This document shows, piece by piece, positions 34,722 to 47,654 of a stretch of 64,000 bases of DNA. The notes under the pieces were generated by a model that was not told where the DNA came from, did not search any database, and saw only the letters and a program-made list of their open reading frames with translations. The first letter of the stretch is position 1, and the number at the start of each line of letters is the position of its first letter. A program made the position numbers and the translations under genes. This DNA is from Lucifuga dentata (Eukaryota > Chordata > Actinopteri > Ophidiiformes > Bythitidae): contig VXCM01000348.1 in NCBI GenBank assembly GCA_014773175.1, positions 124,001 through 188,000 on the forward strand, given 5' to 3'.

Positions 34722-37700
34722 ATGTCTATTCAGTACGAATCCAATCTGACAGGGAGTTACGGTGCTGATGACTCATTCCCCAAAAGTTTTGGCTATGGGG
34801 TGGAGGAACCGGACATGGAGGAGAGCTCGACATCAGGTGATTCCAAACCGAGAATCCTGCTGATGGGATTGAGGCGGAGCGGCAAGTCCTCAATTCAGAA
34901 GGTAATCTGAAGAAGAGCCAGAAAGCCTTATAATGTCAATATCAATGGACGATAATATGTGTAGCTGATGTTCATCACATTGTGGGGCACCAAAGTAGAG
35001 TGTTTTCAACAGATATACTCTAACACTTCAGAAATTATTCTGGGACAAAGCTGATATTGCTGATCGACGCAATATAATTGCAATATAGTTGCCTACATCA
35101 GCACATTTCATAATATAATCACAAGGCTCTCCAATCTTAGTCGATTGCTAACCAAGTTAAGGCTCATTAATCTTTAGTTGCTTTTTATTTCATTTTTTTA
35201 AGAATAGGTAGTTACTTGGTTTGTTACTAGAAAGTTAGTAATAGCTTTAAAATCAGGGTAATATCCATTAAAATAGTTTTTATCTTTAATAAGATTATTA
35301 AGAAGCTTTTAAGAGCTCATTTTGCATCCATACATACAACTGCAAAAACTCCTCCACAGATTGGCAGTTAGATCAACTAATCGAATAGTTGGAAGAAATC
35401 CAATGGCTGTTAGTCAGCTAAGAATTTCTTTTGTTGAGTGCTAATAACCATAATGTACCGCAATAAATATTCATATTATCCTATGCTGCTTTATGATGAA
35501 AGCAGCCAACTGCTGCGATTCATACTTCTGATCATGGAGAGATATTGCAGGCATTTCCAATTGGGAGGAGACCACGGGCCAGGTCTGGAATATGCTGAAG
35601 GGATTATATATGTCATCTGGCCTGGAAACACCTCAGGATACCCCAGGAATAGCTGGAGGATTTGGCAATAGGGAATAGGACATTTTGGCTACTTTATTTT
35701 GTCCAGCCAAAGGCTTTCTGGAATAAGTTTTAAAAATCTAAAGAGCAATCTTTGTATGTCTCTGCCCAGGTTGTGTTCCATAAGATGTCGCCCAATGAGA
35801 CACTGTTCCTGGAAAGCACCAACAAAATTTACAAGGACGACATCTCCAGCACCTCCTTTGTTAACTTCCAGATCTGGGACTTTCCTGGTCAGGTGGACTT
35901 CTTTGACCCCACCTTCGACAGTGAGATGATCTTCAACGGAACAGGCGCCTTGATCTTTGTCATTGATGCTCAGGTAGGATGTTGTTATGGTGAGACAGAA
36001 CTGATGGTGTAAGTTTTAAAGGCTTTCTTTGTGAGAAGAACTGGTTGATTTAATCACTACTATGCTTGGTGCCTTTAATGAGGGATCATCGGTCATTTTG
36101 TGTCTTTCCTCTGGAATTAGGATGATTATGTAGAAGCTCTTGGGCGGCTACATCTCACTGTATCTAGGGCCTACAAAGTCAACCCAGATATCAACTTTGA
36201 GGTGTTCATCCATAAAGTAGATGGTCTGTCAGATGACCACAAAATAGAAACACAAAGAGACATCCATCAGAGGGCCAATGATGACCTTGCAGATGCCAGT
36301 CTGGAGAAGCTTCACCTCAGGTGAGTGCATATTTTTATTTTTTTGGTTTTTGTACAAGTTAGACTTCAAGTTCTACAGATTACTACTGTTTTGAGAAAAT
36401 AATTTTGCTTCATGTCAGTCTTAGCAGCCATCTCTTCTTGAGTCTTTAGTTTAACATGATGGAAGTTGTGTGTTCACTGCCAAAATGCCAAAAAGAGAGC
36501 AGCCATTAACTAACAAAGTGTAGAATTGATTATTATTCCTAGTTGTGTAATTTTATCTATTGGAGCAGCAATAGATAATACTGTGCCAACCCTGTAATTG
36601 AGTCATTTAGGATTCATTGTTTCTACTCAAATTAAGTTCAGGTGTCTGACCAAAGACAATGACATCTTTGAAATGAAATTCAAACAGCAGAGTGAGCACT
36701 CCGTTCGCTCATCAATCTTTTATCTGCATCAATCTTTGTCTCTTTTTTTTCCTCCTCAGCTTCTACTTGACCAGTATCTACGACCACTCCATATTTGAGG
36801 CCTTCAGTAAAGTCGTCCAGAAGCTTATTCCTCAGTTGCCAACTTTGGAAAACCTTTTGAACATTTTCATTTCTGTATGTCTCTTTTTTTTGTCACATAA
36901 TATTTAACAACTGTAAATAAGCTCTGCTTATGTCTTATTAGTATTTTGTTTGATCCCATCCTTCATATTTTGCAGCATTCTGGGATTGAGAAGGCTTTCC
37001 TGTTTGACGTTGTCAGTAAGATTTACATTGCCACAGACAGCTCTCCTGTAGACATGCAGTCCTACGAACTCTGCTGTGATATGATAGATGTTGTCATTGA
37101 TGTTTCCTGCATTTACGGGTAAGAGGATTTATACTCCATCTGTATAAAGTGTTGGCAAATGCAATATAATCTTTATAAAGAGTGTAAAGGAGCTTTTCCA
37201 TCGTCTTCTTCCTCATGGCAGGCTAATGCAGGATGGCAGCGGCTGTGCCTATGACAAAGAGTCTTTGGCTATCATCAAGCTCAACAACACCACAGTCCTT
37301 TACTTGAAAGAGGTCACAAAGTTCCTGGCTCTTGTCTGCATCCTCAGAGAGGAGAGCTTTGAGAGGAAAGGTGTGCACTTCACATCTTGTAAACAGTTCA
37401 GATTGAAGCTTGTATTATTAGACAGTTGTTTTATTAAACAGGGTGTCTAAAATGTGTGATCAAAAGTCAGAAGCTGCCAGCGGAACAAGTATCCACACTG
37501 GTTGTTCTAAATGAGACTCAGAGCCCACAGGTTCTTTTAGGATACTTTATTTTATCTGGCAAAGGCTTGGTCTCTTTTGGAATTTCAAGCTGTGATTACA
37601 CCATTTCTTCTTTTTTTGCAGGTTTGATAGAGTACAATTTCCACTGTTTCCGCAAAGCCATCCATGAGGTTTTTGAAGTTGGCTCTTCGACACAATGTGC

Positions 37701-37779
37701 TGGCAGGAAACCAGCCAGCTCATCCAGCAACAGCCTGCCTGGATTAAAATATGCTGCACTGAATGGAAGCGCTGTTTAA
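34722..37779 (+). CDS. rragc: Ras-related GTP-binding protein C (RagC)
   Basis: RagC pairs with RagA or RagB on the lysosomal surface and recruits mTORC1 when amino acids are present. Exons: 34722-34901, 35770-35973, 36121-36320, 36760-36874, 36976-37118, 37222-37370, 37622-37779, total 1149 bp, 382 aa plus stop (human RagC 399). The P-loop GLRRSGKSS is at about residues 49-57; switch-II motif [10 protein letters not shown] and [11 protein letters not shown] (G4-like) follow; the C-terminal half is the roadblock-type dimerisation domain. Residue Tyr in the mammalian TFDYEM motif is Ser here (TFDSEM). The acidic, Gly/Ala-rich N-terminal stretch of mammalian RagC is shorter. RagC, not RagD, is preferred from the MSIQY start and C-terminal tail. 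The ATG at 34722 matches the family start. Confidence 0.94.
35548..35700 (+). mobile_element. Rex3/RTE-like LINE 3' fragment
   Basis: A decayed stretch in the first rragc intron with GGGAGGAGACCACGGGCCAG, ATCTGGCCTGGAAACACCTC and AATAGCTGGAGGATTTGGCA in order. This matches the 3' end of a fish RTE-type LINE coding region as I recognise it ([10 protein letters not shown].., [15 protein letters not shown]). No longer ORF remains. Confidence 0.6.
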
Positions 37780-38780
37780 AGGACGGAATGGAGGCGAGCG
37801 ACTGTAAAGCTTTGCTTTGAGCACACACATGAAGAAATACTATCTAAAAAGGACACATGACTTTGTTACATGCAGAAATGCTGCTGCTGCTGATGAACTT
37901 AACCTGCAATGGAATGATGATAATGTCTCTCTGAAGCAGATGAGCGTGAAAAAACAAATCTTTTTGGACTAAACATGATCTACCTGGTTCTCTGATTCTT
38001 CTGGCTTGAGAGGAGAAGAAATGTTTCCTCTGTATTCTCATCTCTAATTATCTTTGCAAACCACATAATACTGCTTCATATGTTGTCAGCTGTCTGTCCA
38101 GGTGTAGCTGCTATTTAATATATCAGGTGAAAATGCCAAAAACTACTTTCCTACTGTCTTGGTGTGAGAATGTCATGATTCCTGTTTGCCGTGTTTACCT
38201 TGGTGGCCAGTTAACTCTGTTTACTCTACAGCACAAATACATTAATGACAGGTTCTTTTGCTGATACTGTGATTTGAAGTGCTTGCTCCAGTGAAAAAGG
38301 TACTATGCACAGCCTACAGTGGTACAAACCTGTTTCGTGTTCCTGCTCGTTTTACTTTGAAATACTGAGTGCTGAAAGAAGGTTTAATCTCCAATATGAA
38401 AACATCTTTTTTTTTTTAATTTTTTTCAGTGTGTTTGATTCTCATCTTAAATTAGCTGGGTGCTTTCTGTTGATAATGACTCGTGACGAGCGAGCGGAGA
38501 TCTGCTCCAGGATCTCCATAGACTGTAGCTGTGCCAGTTAGACCATTAGAACCTTGCTTGATCAACAGAGGGGTTGACAGCATGTTGGTATTAACGGAAA
38601 CTGAAATAACCGATGTTTCGCTTCATTCAGCCAACCTGCCACAAGATCCTTTTTTCATAGCCTGACAAATATTTACGCCAAATTTTTCTACAGATTCTGT
38701 TTGTAGAGTTTTGCTTTGCAGTGTGATTTTTCTTACTGTATATATATTTCTTTAATAAAGTATATATTTCATATTATGTT
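37780..38780 (+). terminator. rragc: rragc 3' UTR with polyadenylation signal at 38754-38759
   Basis: About 1 kb of AT-rich sequence follows the stop codon and ends with AATAAA at 38754-38759, followed after about 15-35 bp by ATTATGTTGAGTC. No competing ORF was supported. Confidence 0.65.
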
Positions 38781-39353
38781 GAGTCAAGCCTTATCTCAAG
38801 GGTGAGTTTTAGAAACAAGGGAAATTATATGCCTCTGCTTTTATTTTATTTGAGCTTGTAATCATTAAAAGTAATTTTTTTTTTCAGCTTTTTATGCTTC
38901 ATTTCTTGCTACTAGACTCTGGTTGGTTCATCTTTGCTACATAACTGTACTTCAAAATTTCCAGGGATACTAAATATGTTAGTCTGAGTCATGGTGAAAT
39001 TTGTATAAAACAAGGCATCTTGGGTTTGAGTGTTACATTCAATGTAAGCTTTATAAAGCTTCAGTGCAGTGTTAGTACAAGCCAAACGTTCATATAGTGT
39101 TTTCTAAGTGCAAGTAAGGGTACAATTAAAGATGATAAACTATTGTAACAGTAAAACATGAACAGCAGATGGCAGTATACTCGTAAATACATGCAGTTCC
39201 TGGGTTAAGGGAATCTCATCCTCATTTGTGTAATTAAAGTTGAGGACATTTATCCTTTTTTTGCATTAGAGCCTCCTGGTCTACCAGTCATGCAAAATAA
39301 TCTTAAAAATGACAGCAAAAGTCTCCATCCCATACACATATACATCCTGACAT

Positions 39354-39476
39354 CCCTAATGGGTAGTGGCAGGAAGGAGCCGCAACTGAACCTCTAATCA
39401 GCCCCAGACCTCCTNCCCTAATGGGTAGTGGCAGGAAGGAGCCGCAACTGAACCTCTAATCAGCCCCAGACCTCCT
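39354..39476. repeat. 61-bp direct repeat around N at 39415 (assembly duplication)
   Basis: 39354-39414 and 39416-39476 are identical, with one N between them, as in the other gap duplications. Confidence 0.9.
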
Positions 39477-40093
39477 GCTCACCGCTGTGGAAAATGGAGG
39501 TCAGCGACAAGGAAAATGATATCTTGCTCTCCAGGATTTTTCAGAAACCTGCAGTTTTGCACATGACCGCAGAAAATTTCATCCTGCCAAGAGAGCTTAC
39601 GAGAAACACAAAACCTGAGGCTGAAAGACAATATGCTGAGAGCACATAGGACTAGGAGTTGATTCCAGTTGATCCACATTGTGATGGATGGTGTCACTGC
39701 TGAGAAATGATGGGATGTTTTGGTGATGCTTTGCCTCTTGTGTGTGACTGAAAATGAAACAAAAAGGTAAATTAGAGGGAACATATATACTGTAAATGTC
39801 AGGAAAATATGCAGTTTTAATTTGGTAGTGATACAGAGGGTAGTAATGTAGTTAGGCCAAACTCCTCAAATCATTTCTATGAGAATAGTGTCAAGCAGTG
39901 GTTCTTATCCTATGGTACAAGCAACACTGCTGGTACTTGAAATGCCCCCTGGTTGTAGGCCAGATGACTGGAAATTTCTGCAGAGAATCAAATCAATTTA
40001 TATCTGTGCAAAATTTCTTTATTTAAATTTAATTTTAAAGTTGAAGTTATGATTCTCTTTTAATTAACAATTCAATGTTTTAATCAAAAATGA

Positions 40094-40120
40094 TGGATGG
40101 ATGGATGGATGGATGGATGA
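40094..40120. repeat. (GGAT)n microsatellite
   Basis: Six to seven GGAT units. This tetramer is a frequent tail of fish LINEs, but no LINE body was recognised beside it. Confidence 0.8.
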
Positions 40121-40235
40121 CAGCAACTTTTACGCACTCATACTCCTTTTTTGATTTCTGCGATTTGGTACTTGCTTTGCTTTAGTTTTCTCAGAAGTGA
40201 TATTTGGTTCCAAACATTTGAGAACCAGTTAGTAT

Positions 40236-40386
40236 AGAACACCACTTAGCAACACCCTAGCAACTGTCTCAAACCCCATAGCAGTCACTGTAGCAACCAC
40301 ACAGAGCAACATAGGAACCACCTAGTAACATCATAGCAACCACCCAGAATACCATTGCTACTTACCCAAAGACATAGCAACACCAC
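40236..40386. repeat. Degenerate TAGCAAC-type minisatellite
   Basis: Irregularly spaced TAGCAAC/TAGCAACC units recur (CACTTAGCAACACCCTAGCA; GTAGCAACCAC; ATAGCAACCACC; ATAGCAACACC). This resembles a common fish minisatellite of about 20-bp period, strongly decayed here. Confidence 0.6.
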
Positions 40387-41046
40387 TGTTGTTATTCCCC
40401 AATTACTAGAGAGTTTGAATTAAAGTAATGAAATGATAAGAAATCTTGCACCTGAAATTAATTGATTAATTAATAAACACCAGATACAAAGTTTCTAACC
40501 TGACAATTGCAAGTTGTTCTTAATTAGTCATCAGATAAATGTAGTGGAGTAAAAAAAAAGGAGAGTATTTCCACCTGAAATGTACTGTTAGTGTATTTTG
40601 GGATTATTAGAGTGATTTTCCTTTGGAATAGATAATAAAATAGTTGGAAGCCACTAAATCTTTAAAGATCTACAATGTATTTAGATCCGTCCTCACTCTA
40701 AAGACTCAGCTGAACTCTGCACAAGGTGAAAGAAAGAGGGAGGGAAAGAAGAAAAGGAGGCGGTGTCAGGAAGAATGTCTTGGTTTTACACACCACACAC
40801 AGATGCTTCAGTCAGTGGAAACCCGTCAGCTCAGTACTCCACAGAGGATTTATCTGTCATTCTACTGCGTGTGAGTGAGTGAAGCTGCTCAGATCCTCCA
40901 CAGAGCTTCTCCTGAAGCTGCTGATGTGCTCAGTGAGGTATGTTTTCATCAAAGATACATCTTTAGAACAAAAAAGTAGATGATAAATGTATTTAAAGTG
41001 TGCTATGGTGAGATTCCTGCTGTAGTCTGCTGATGAAGTGATATGC

Positions 41047-41592
41047 ACCAGTGGTGGAAGAAAGAAAAATCCTTTATGTATGTAAATTTTCCCTCAAAGG
41101 AAAAACACTATATTACACTGTATAAAGTATTAATTGTGAAGAATGGTTTCAAATACAAGGTTTTTCACCCAACAATGTTTCCCAAACAACTCATATTTCC
41201 ATAATTGGAGATTTCAGAATGTAATAATAAAAATCCCTAAAAATGGAAATACCAGGTTGTTCATCCAAAAACAAAAAAAAAAAACTTTTGGGAATGAAAA
41301 TCTTGTATTTGTATTTTGGAGATTTTCATGCTTTCAGATCAGTTAAAAAATGACTAATATACTACAGATAATATTAAAATGAATTGGCTGAGATACAAGG
41401 TTTCGATCTGACAGCAGCATCATCTTTTTATTTATCATATGTTAAACTGAGTATCTGCAATTTAACTACATTTAATGAAATAAAAAGTATTACATTTCCC
41501 TCTGAAATTAAGTGAAATAGAAGTACAAAGTACCACAAAATACCTCAAAATTGTACTTAAGTCTTGAGGAACTGTACTACCTTCTGCTTTTG
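41047..41592. mobile_element. GTGGTGGAAG-type interspersed element
   Basis: It begins CCAGTGGTGGAAGAAAG and carries ACATTTCCCTCTGAAAT, AGAAGTACAAAGTACCAC and ACCTCAAAATTGTACTTAAG in the order I recognise from a very common percomorph repeat. No ORF. CAGTG ends are hAT-like, but that is an inference. Confidence 0.6.
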
Positions 41593-43094
41593 TAAATAAT
41601 TTTTTAGCAAGTAACTGCACACAAGGAAGCCTCAATCATCCTCGGAGAACAATCCAGCTGATGGGGAATATTGCTGCATTTATGTTTAAGTCCTGCACAA
41701 CTTAAGCAAGTCACTGCAAAATATGTGACCCCCTCATCCAGGATACAGCAGAAAGGATGTAGGCTTTTTTTTTTTTTTTTTTTNTTTTTTTTTTTTTTTT
41801 TTTCCCTTTAGAATGAGGAAATCGTGGATGTTGGGGGTTGGGGGGTCTGAACAAGGGTCCATTTGTAACTGATACTGTGAATAAAAGCAGCGGTTCATTT
41901 TTGAAGTAAGATTTATGAGGAGAAGAACAAGGAGAGCTTTAATGTTTGACCGGGCCTTGAATTAGCTCATATGTGATGACAAAATGAGTAATGATAAAAC
42001 TGTGAAGCAGTGACAGTAAAAAGGTAAATTTATTAGGACTTGTTATCTGATGATAACATTGAGTCTTGTCAAGTTACAGTGATGTCATGTCTCCTCCAGA
42101 TTACATTTGTGTTCTGGCTCTGCTCTGAGTTTCCATGTATTCATACCAGTATCTCTCCAATCCATTTGGCTGAAATTAATACACTGCTAACTCACTGAAA
42201 CAATCCAGTTCTGGCTGTATTTTCTCCCTGAAGAAAAGGGGAATAGAGGGGGGTTTGTTATTTGCTCCACAGAGAAAGGAATTCCAGGCTTTTTTTTNTT
42301 TTTTTTTTTTTTTTTCTATTTTAGAAAACAGAGGGCGGAAGACAAGAAAAATGCATTTGTTTGCTTTTTTCGTCTCAGTGTTGAAACCACACGATTTTGC
42401 CACGTTTTGACCACAGTCACATTCCTCTGAAATTCTTCATTCGGGCGAAGGTTGGGCCTGTGTGCAATCAGTAGGGATGATCCAGAGAGTAAAATGGCTG
42501 AAGGAAGATGGAGTTAGTGTTGCCAGCTGAGTGACAGTTATAACATCAGGCTGTCAGGGACACCAGAGTCTCATCAGATGAGTCACAATCGCTCACAACA
42601 CTGTCGTTTCCAGTTCCCACTCCTGCTGCACACAGTAAAAATCTTTATTTTTACTGAGTCAGGGGAAAGAACACGTAACTGTTCTGTATCTCAGTGCCAA
42701 AGACTTCAATGAAGTCTGGATCAGCAGGAGGGAAAGTAGCTCAATATATTTACTCATGCTGTGCAGTTTTGAGGTACTTTACTGAAGTATTTCAACTTTG
42801 TGATACCTCCTATTTGCACTCCAGTACACTTCAGGGGACTATAATGTATTTTGCATTGGTCTGATGGCTACTACTTTGCAGATGAAGGACTTAAGTTTGA
42901 CACAAGATAAAATATTGCAAAATATTTCTGTTGTTGTAAAATTCTCATTGGACTCAGTGGCACAATCATAGTTTAGATGCTGATATCCAACAATGATGGA
43001 GAATTTATTGTAGAGGAGGATGTAACATTTAAACTGTAGAAAATCCACAAAATTGGAGAATACAGGGTTTGAATCCCATCTACTGTAGGTGAAT

Positions 43095-43097
<3 letters not shown>

Positions 43098-43142
<45 letters not shown>
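43098..43142. repeat. (CT)n microsatellite
   Basis: About 22 uninterrupted CT units with no gene nearby. Confidence 0.95.
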
Positions 43143-43145
<3 letters not shown>

Positions 43146-44363
43146 GTATATATTTCCAATTTTGGGAATTTTTAATTTCACTCCAGAATTTCCTTTATTT
43201 CATTCTGAAATCTGTAAAAATGGAGATACAAAGTTATTCACCATATCTTCAGTTTTGAGGATTTTCAAGAACATGAAGATAAATGTCATCAATAATTTAA
43301 CTCTCTGACAGGACCATTCTACACAGTGAGTACTTTTACTTTTTGATAGTAATGCAGTGGAAGCAGAAGTACTTACTTGACTTAAACAAAACTATGAATA
43401 CTGCAATACAATTAGAAGTCCTGAATTCTAAATTCTATATAAGTAAAAGTATTAGACTAAAATGCAGTCAACATTCACATTTCAAAGGGCTCATTAGAGT
43501 CATACATTTCTACTAGCTCCATAGAAGAAATGTTTGACTTTGACTAGTATTACATTCTACTTTGATGTATTTGCTCCAATGAAACACCACAGCCTGATAA
43601 TCTCATAACCTTGATGCTGATCGAATGGATCTACATCCATCTCTCTACTATCCAACCTTTCTGAAGTTCTTAAAAGAAACATTAGGCTTAAAGTCAAATA
43701 AATTCAGCAGCAAACATGAAGCAGAGGCAGCAGGCCACGAGAGAGCCCAGCCTCTCCAAAAACTAATATTTGATATCATTAACACTCTAAGTGGACACAC
43801 CACCGCATCAGGCAGCTGATGGGAAAATATGTTGACTTGTGTATTTGTTTTGGATAATAGTGCTTAAGATTAGACCAAGTGCTTATTAGCATCAGTCAGC
43901 TTTTCCTTGCAAGTAGAATCCAAGTGCAATATGTATGTTGCCAAAAGTAACTTGAACCAAAGTTACTTCATTTCAAGATACCCCACGAGCACATTTGACT
44001 TCGTTGATTTTAAAGCAGTTTGTTTGTGTGTTTTGTTTTTTTGTTTTGTTTTGTTTTTTTTTTAGTTAACTGGCTGTTAATTGTCATGGTGGTGACTTGT
44101 TTACTTGTTGTCTGACTGAGAGCTGTTTGTTAGTTTAGTAGATGACAGGATCCTCCAGAGTTTCTCAACTGCAGCTCATATTGTTCCACAGAGTCAACAA
44201 ACAGCCAGCCGGTCTGTTAAGGGTCAAATTAAGTTGTTTCACTCTTCCAAAGTTACTTATTCAATGCATATTGCTCTGAATAGGTGATGTTTAGTGGGTT
44301 TTTAAGTATAAAATGAAAAGGTTCTTTCACTGAATTATAAAAATGTCCTCAGACTCCATGGGC

Positions 44364-44831
44364 CTAAAGGTCCATATCAGTGACTTTGCATATTTGAGCC
44401 CAATAAATGCAACCCGACATTACTGTGAACCATTTTCCAAAACATACAACTGGAGCAGTAAATTTTAGAATTGTTTTTCCTACCTTCCAGGAAGCCATTG
44501 CTTTCAGTTCATTCCAGTATGCTATAAAAATCAGCTTATAGGGAATTGAAACCTGCTTGAGATAAGTAATCCATCACAGCAAACAAGACGACTATTAAAT
44601 TTTTGTCAAACAAAAGTAATTTTAGTTATGCAATTAAAATCATGGAGTGACCTGAAAATGTTCCTGGTGGAAACCTTCTCCACCAGGGAACATCTGATTT
44701 GAAAGATTAGGGGATTTGGCAAAATAACACAAAAAAATAAAATATTGTTTTATATTTTGGAAAATGGTTCGCAGTATCATAACGTGCATGCAGGTAGTAT
44801 TTATTGCAAAAGCACTGGTATGGTCCTTTAA
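44364..44831. mobile_element. TTAA MITE family, copy 3
   Basis: It begins CTAAAGGTCCATATCAGTGA and ends TGGTATGGTCCTTTAA, 468 bp. The interior (CTACCTTCCAGGAAGCCATT; TTCATTCCAGTATGCTATAA) runs opposite to copies 1 and 2. Confidence 0.75.
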
Positions 44832-45393
44832 GTAACTTTTAGCACTTTTGCCAACTCAGTATCTCAGAATATCATCCCCGCTGAAAACAGCATGAAGCAA
44901 TTCTGATTTCTAATCAGAGACAACAAATGTGTAATGCTTCTTGTTGATTTGTGTGTATGCGGCTGAATTTGGCCTCATGAGCTGCAGGAAACCACACCAC
45001 ATTGAGCGTCTTTGTGCTGGGATGAAAGGGAGCGCAGTCAAAGGACAGCCATACAGAAATGGCTTTGTATTTGTTTCTGTAACCGTTTATGCCTACGGCC
45101 AAGAGGGTGTCACCTTTCCCCTGATAATCATGATAAAGCTCCTCTGTTGATGCACATTACACACAACGCTATGCTGCTGTCAATATTCTCATTCACTTCC
45201 CACATCTAGGTTGTGTAACACAGATTTCATACAATGTGAGAACTGTTCTAAGCTAGAGAGGATGTTAAAAAGCTGTTATCCATTTCATGGAAAATAAACA
45301 GTTAAGTGTAATTAAATAACCCACTTTGTTACCCACTTTCCTGTTTGAACTCGTACCCACACAGACTCTGTTTCTTCAGTTGCTATTAAAGTG

Positions 45394-46252
45394 AGTGGTG
45401 GAAGTACTCCAATCATTTACTTATGTAAAAGTACTAATACCAAAATGGAAAAATACATCCTGACAAGTGAAAGTCCTACGTTCAAAGTTTTACTAAAGTT
45501 AAAAATAAGCAAGTCTTAGCATTAAAATTTACTTGAATCTCCAAAGTAAAATAATCATTGTAAAGATCCATCAAAAAGTTAAACTGCACATACAATGAGA
45601 TTGTGAGCAACTGTACACTAGTGTTCAAAAGTTTGGAATCGCCAAATACTAGTGTGATCTGCAAGAGTGAAAGACGACTCCAGGATGCTGGCTATGAAAT
45701 AGGCAAATAAAAGGAAAAGGTTAAAATGGACAAAAGAACACAGACAGTGGACAGTGGATGACTTTTCTTTTTATTCACCTGACTCAGATAAGGATTTTTC
45801 ATTGAAACTCTGCCTTTAAGGCCAGCATCCCGGAGTTGTCTTTTCATGATTGCAGATGACACTGGTATTTAATAAAGCAACCAACTGAGGACCTGTAAGA
45901 GGTCTGTTTCTCACATTACGACTGTGATGGACTTATCCTCTTGAGCAGTCGTGCGGCTGAGCCTTCCGCTTCTTTTTCAATCCTGTCAGTTTGCTCTTTT
46001 CTCTCAAGACACCTTCCTATGGAATCTTCAGTCTCTTCAAATAATGTTGAAAAGTTTTAGCTAAAACAAGGCTGAGATCTGAGTTTATCTCATTTTGAAT
46101 TTAAAGTCTTAAATACTGCAAAATATCTTGTAACAGCCATCAGATAAATGGAATTGAGTCACATTTCCCAATAAAATGTAATTGAGTAGCAGCACAAAAT
46201 AACACAAAAAAGAAAATATTCAAGTGAAGTTCAAGTATTTCCACCTCTGTTT
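45394..46252. mobile_element. GTGGTGGAAG-type element interrupted by a Tc1-like insertion
   Basis: The left part (AGTGGTGGAAGTACTCCAAT to about 45580) and the right part (GCCATCAGATAAATGGAATT near 46137 to TATTTCCACCTCTG at 46252) are the two halves of one element; the right end is complementary to the left end. The Tc1-like segment lies between them. Confidence 0.6.
45614..46040 (-). mobile_element. Decayed Tc1-like transposon remnant with inverted internal segment
   Basis: On the minus strand 45787-45847 encodes RQLRDAGLKGRVSMKNPYL, which resembles Tc1/mariner transposase. Neighbouring frames, shifted, carry RIEKEAEGSA and TTAQEDKSI. The left end, TACACTAGTGTTCAAAAGTT, is a familiar Tc1-like terminus. 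A second version of the RQLRDAG-coding stretch lies inverted at about 45670-45694, so the copy is rearranged. No intact ORF remains. Confidence 0.65.
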
Positions 46253-46637
46253 ACAGAAATACTGAAAGCAGCGATTTGTACATTCATAAAGACAAGCATT
46301 AGACAGGATATGACAACAGTCAGAAACAGTCTGGAGTGTATGCAGCACTACAGTTTACAAGGTGAATGTAATAACGTCATCCAAAAAGGTTGAGAGGCTT
46401 GCTTATGATTCATGTACTCATATTTTGTGCCTCTGACAGATGTAACGCTTACCTACATGTTGTTCCACTGCATTTTATTATGTGTGACAGTGGTTTTCAC
46501 CATGAAATAGTCTGGTTTGTAAACCTAAGACACAAGTCTAAATTCCTCCACTGGGAAAATAAACACTAACACCCAGCAGAGTTCTCATGGCTCATCAGGT
46601 TCCTGGCTCCGATCATAAGAAACTGTCAGGTTGTTGC

Positions 46638-46768
46638 AGAGAAACAACAGCAGCGAGCCATGAAGGGACATGAGACGGAGGCCTGGTGGCTGATCCTGGG
46701 AGNAGAGAAACAACAGCAGCGAGCCATGAAGGGACATGAGACGGAGGCCTGGTGGCTGATCCTGGGAG
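46638..46768. repeat. 65-bp direct repeat around N at 46703 (assembly duplication)
   Basis: 46638-46702 and 46704-46768 are identical. Removing one copy and the N leaves a GC-richer patch (about 46570-47030) with short open frames that match no family I know. Confidence 0.85.
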
Positions 46769-47654
46769 ACAGTTGCTATTTGGCTCCTACTACAAAGAAA
46801 AAGAGCCAAGCGACTCCAGTAAATCTCTCACCGGGACAGACGGTGTATCAGGGAAGAATCCACCGTGTCCACTCTTGAATAGTTTCAGCAGCGTATTACT
46901 GGAGGAGTACTTAGACAGGATGGATGTGTATTTGTTTTAATGTCTCAGGGTGAGGAGAACAGGGGCGACAAGTATCCCTGGGTGTGGTCCAACCAGACAC
47001 AGAACACCTGTAGAATAATGCACATGCCTCTGGATCAAAATAAGGTGTTAGCTATGTGTGAGTCAGTGTTTTACACGGCAGTTATTGCTGTCCGACAGTC
47101 TGGGTTCTTTCCAGGTATTTACACTGAGTATATTTGTGTACATTGCTTATGCAGTGTGGTCCTGACAATTACATCTGAAAATCTAGGTCTTATGGTACCT
47201 GGTTGTGCTTGTTAAGGTACAAGTTTGCAGAAAAAGGCAGCTCCAGTGAAAAGCATTTTTATTTTTTTAAAAATTTAATTTAATTTGTTTTCACTTATAC
47301 CAAAAGAAAAACACAAGACTGCATTAAAAAAAAAAAAAAAAAAAAAANAAAAAAAAAAAAAAAACCTCAAGGGGCTTATACAAGGCAATTCATTCACCAT
47401 GAACATATATGTCACCATTTAATTCATAAGACAGTTTGACAAAGAAAATTTGAAAAAAGAAAAATAAACAACAAAAGAACATTTGAAATCTCTTGGAGCA
47501 ACTCTGGCAAAATATCAGACCCTGAAGGCAACATACATGAAAAAAACGAAATCAGAGTAAAAGTCCATATGGATGACACTGCTGAGAATGAAACAATCCC
47601 TTTACAAAACGAAACAAACGAAACAATCCCTTTTTTTTTTTTAAATTCTACTCT

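Noticed and set aside
35438..35671. 77-codon open frame in rragc intron 1
   Set aside because: Its second half is the decayed LINE fragment and the first half has no support.
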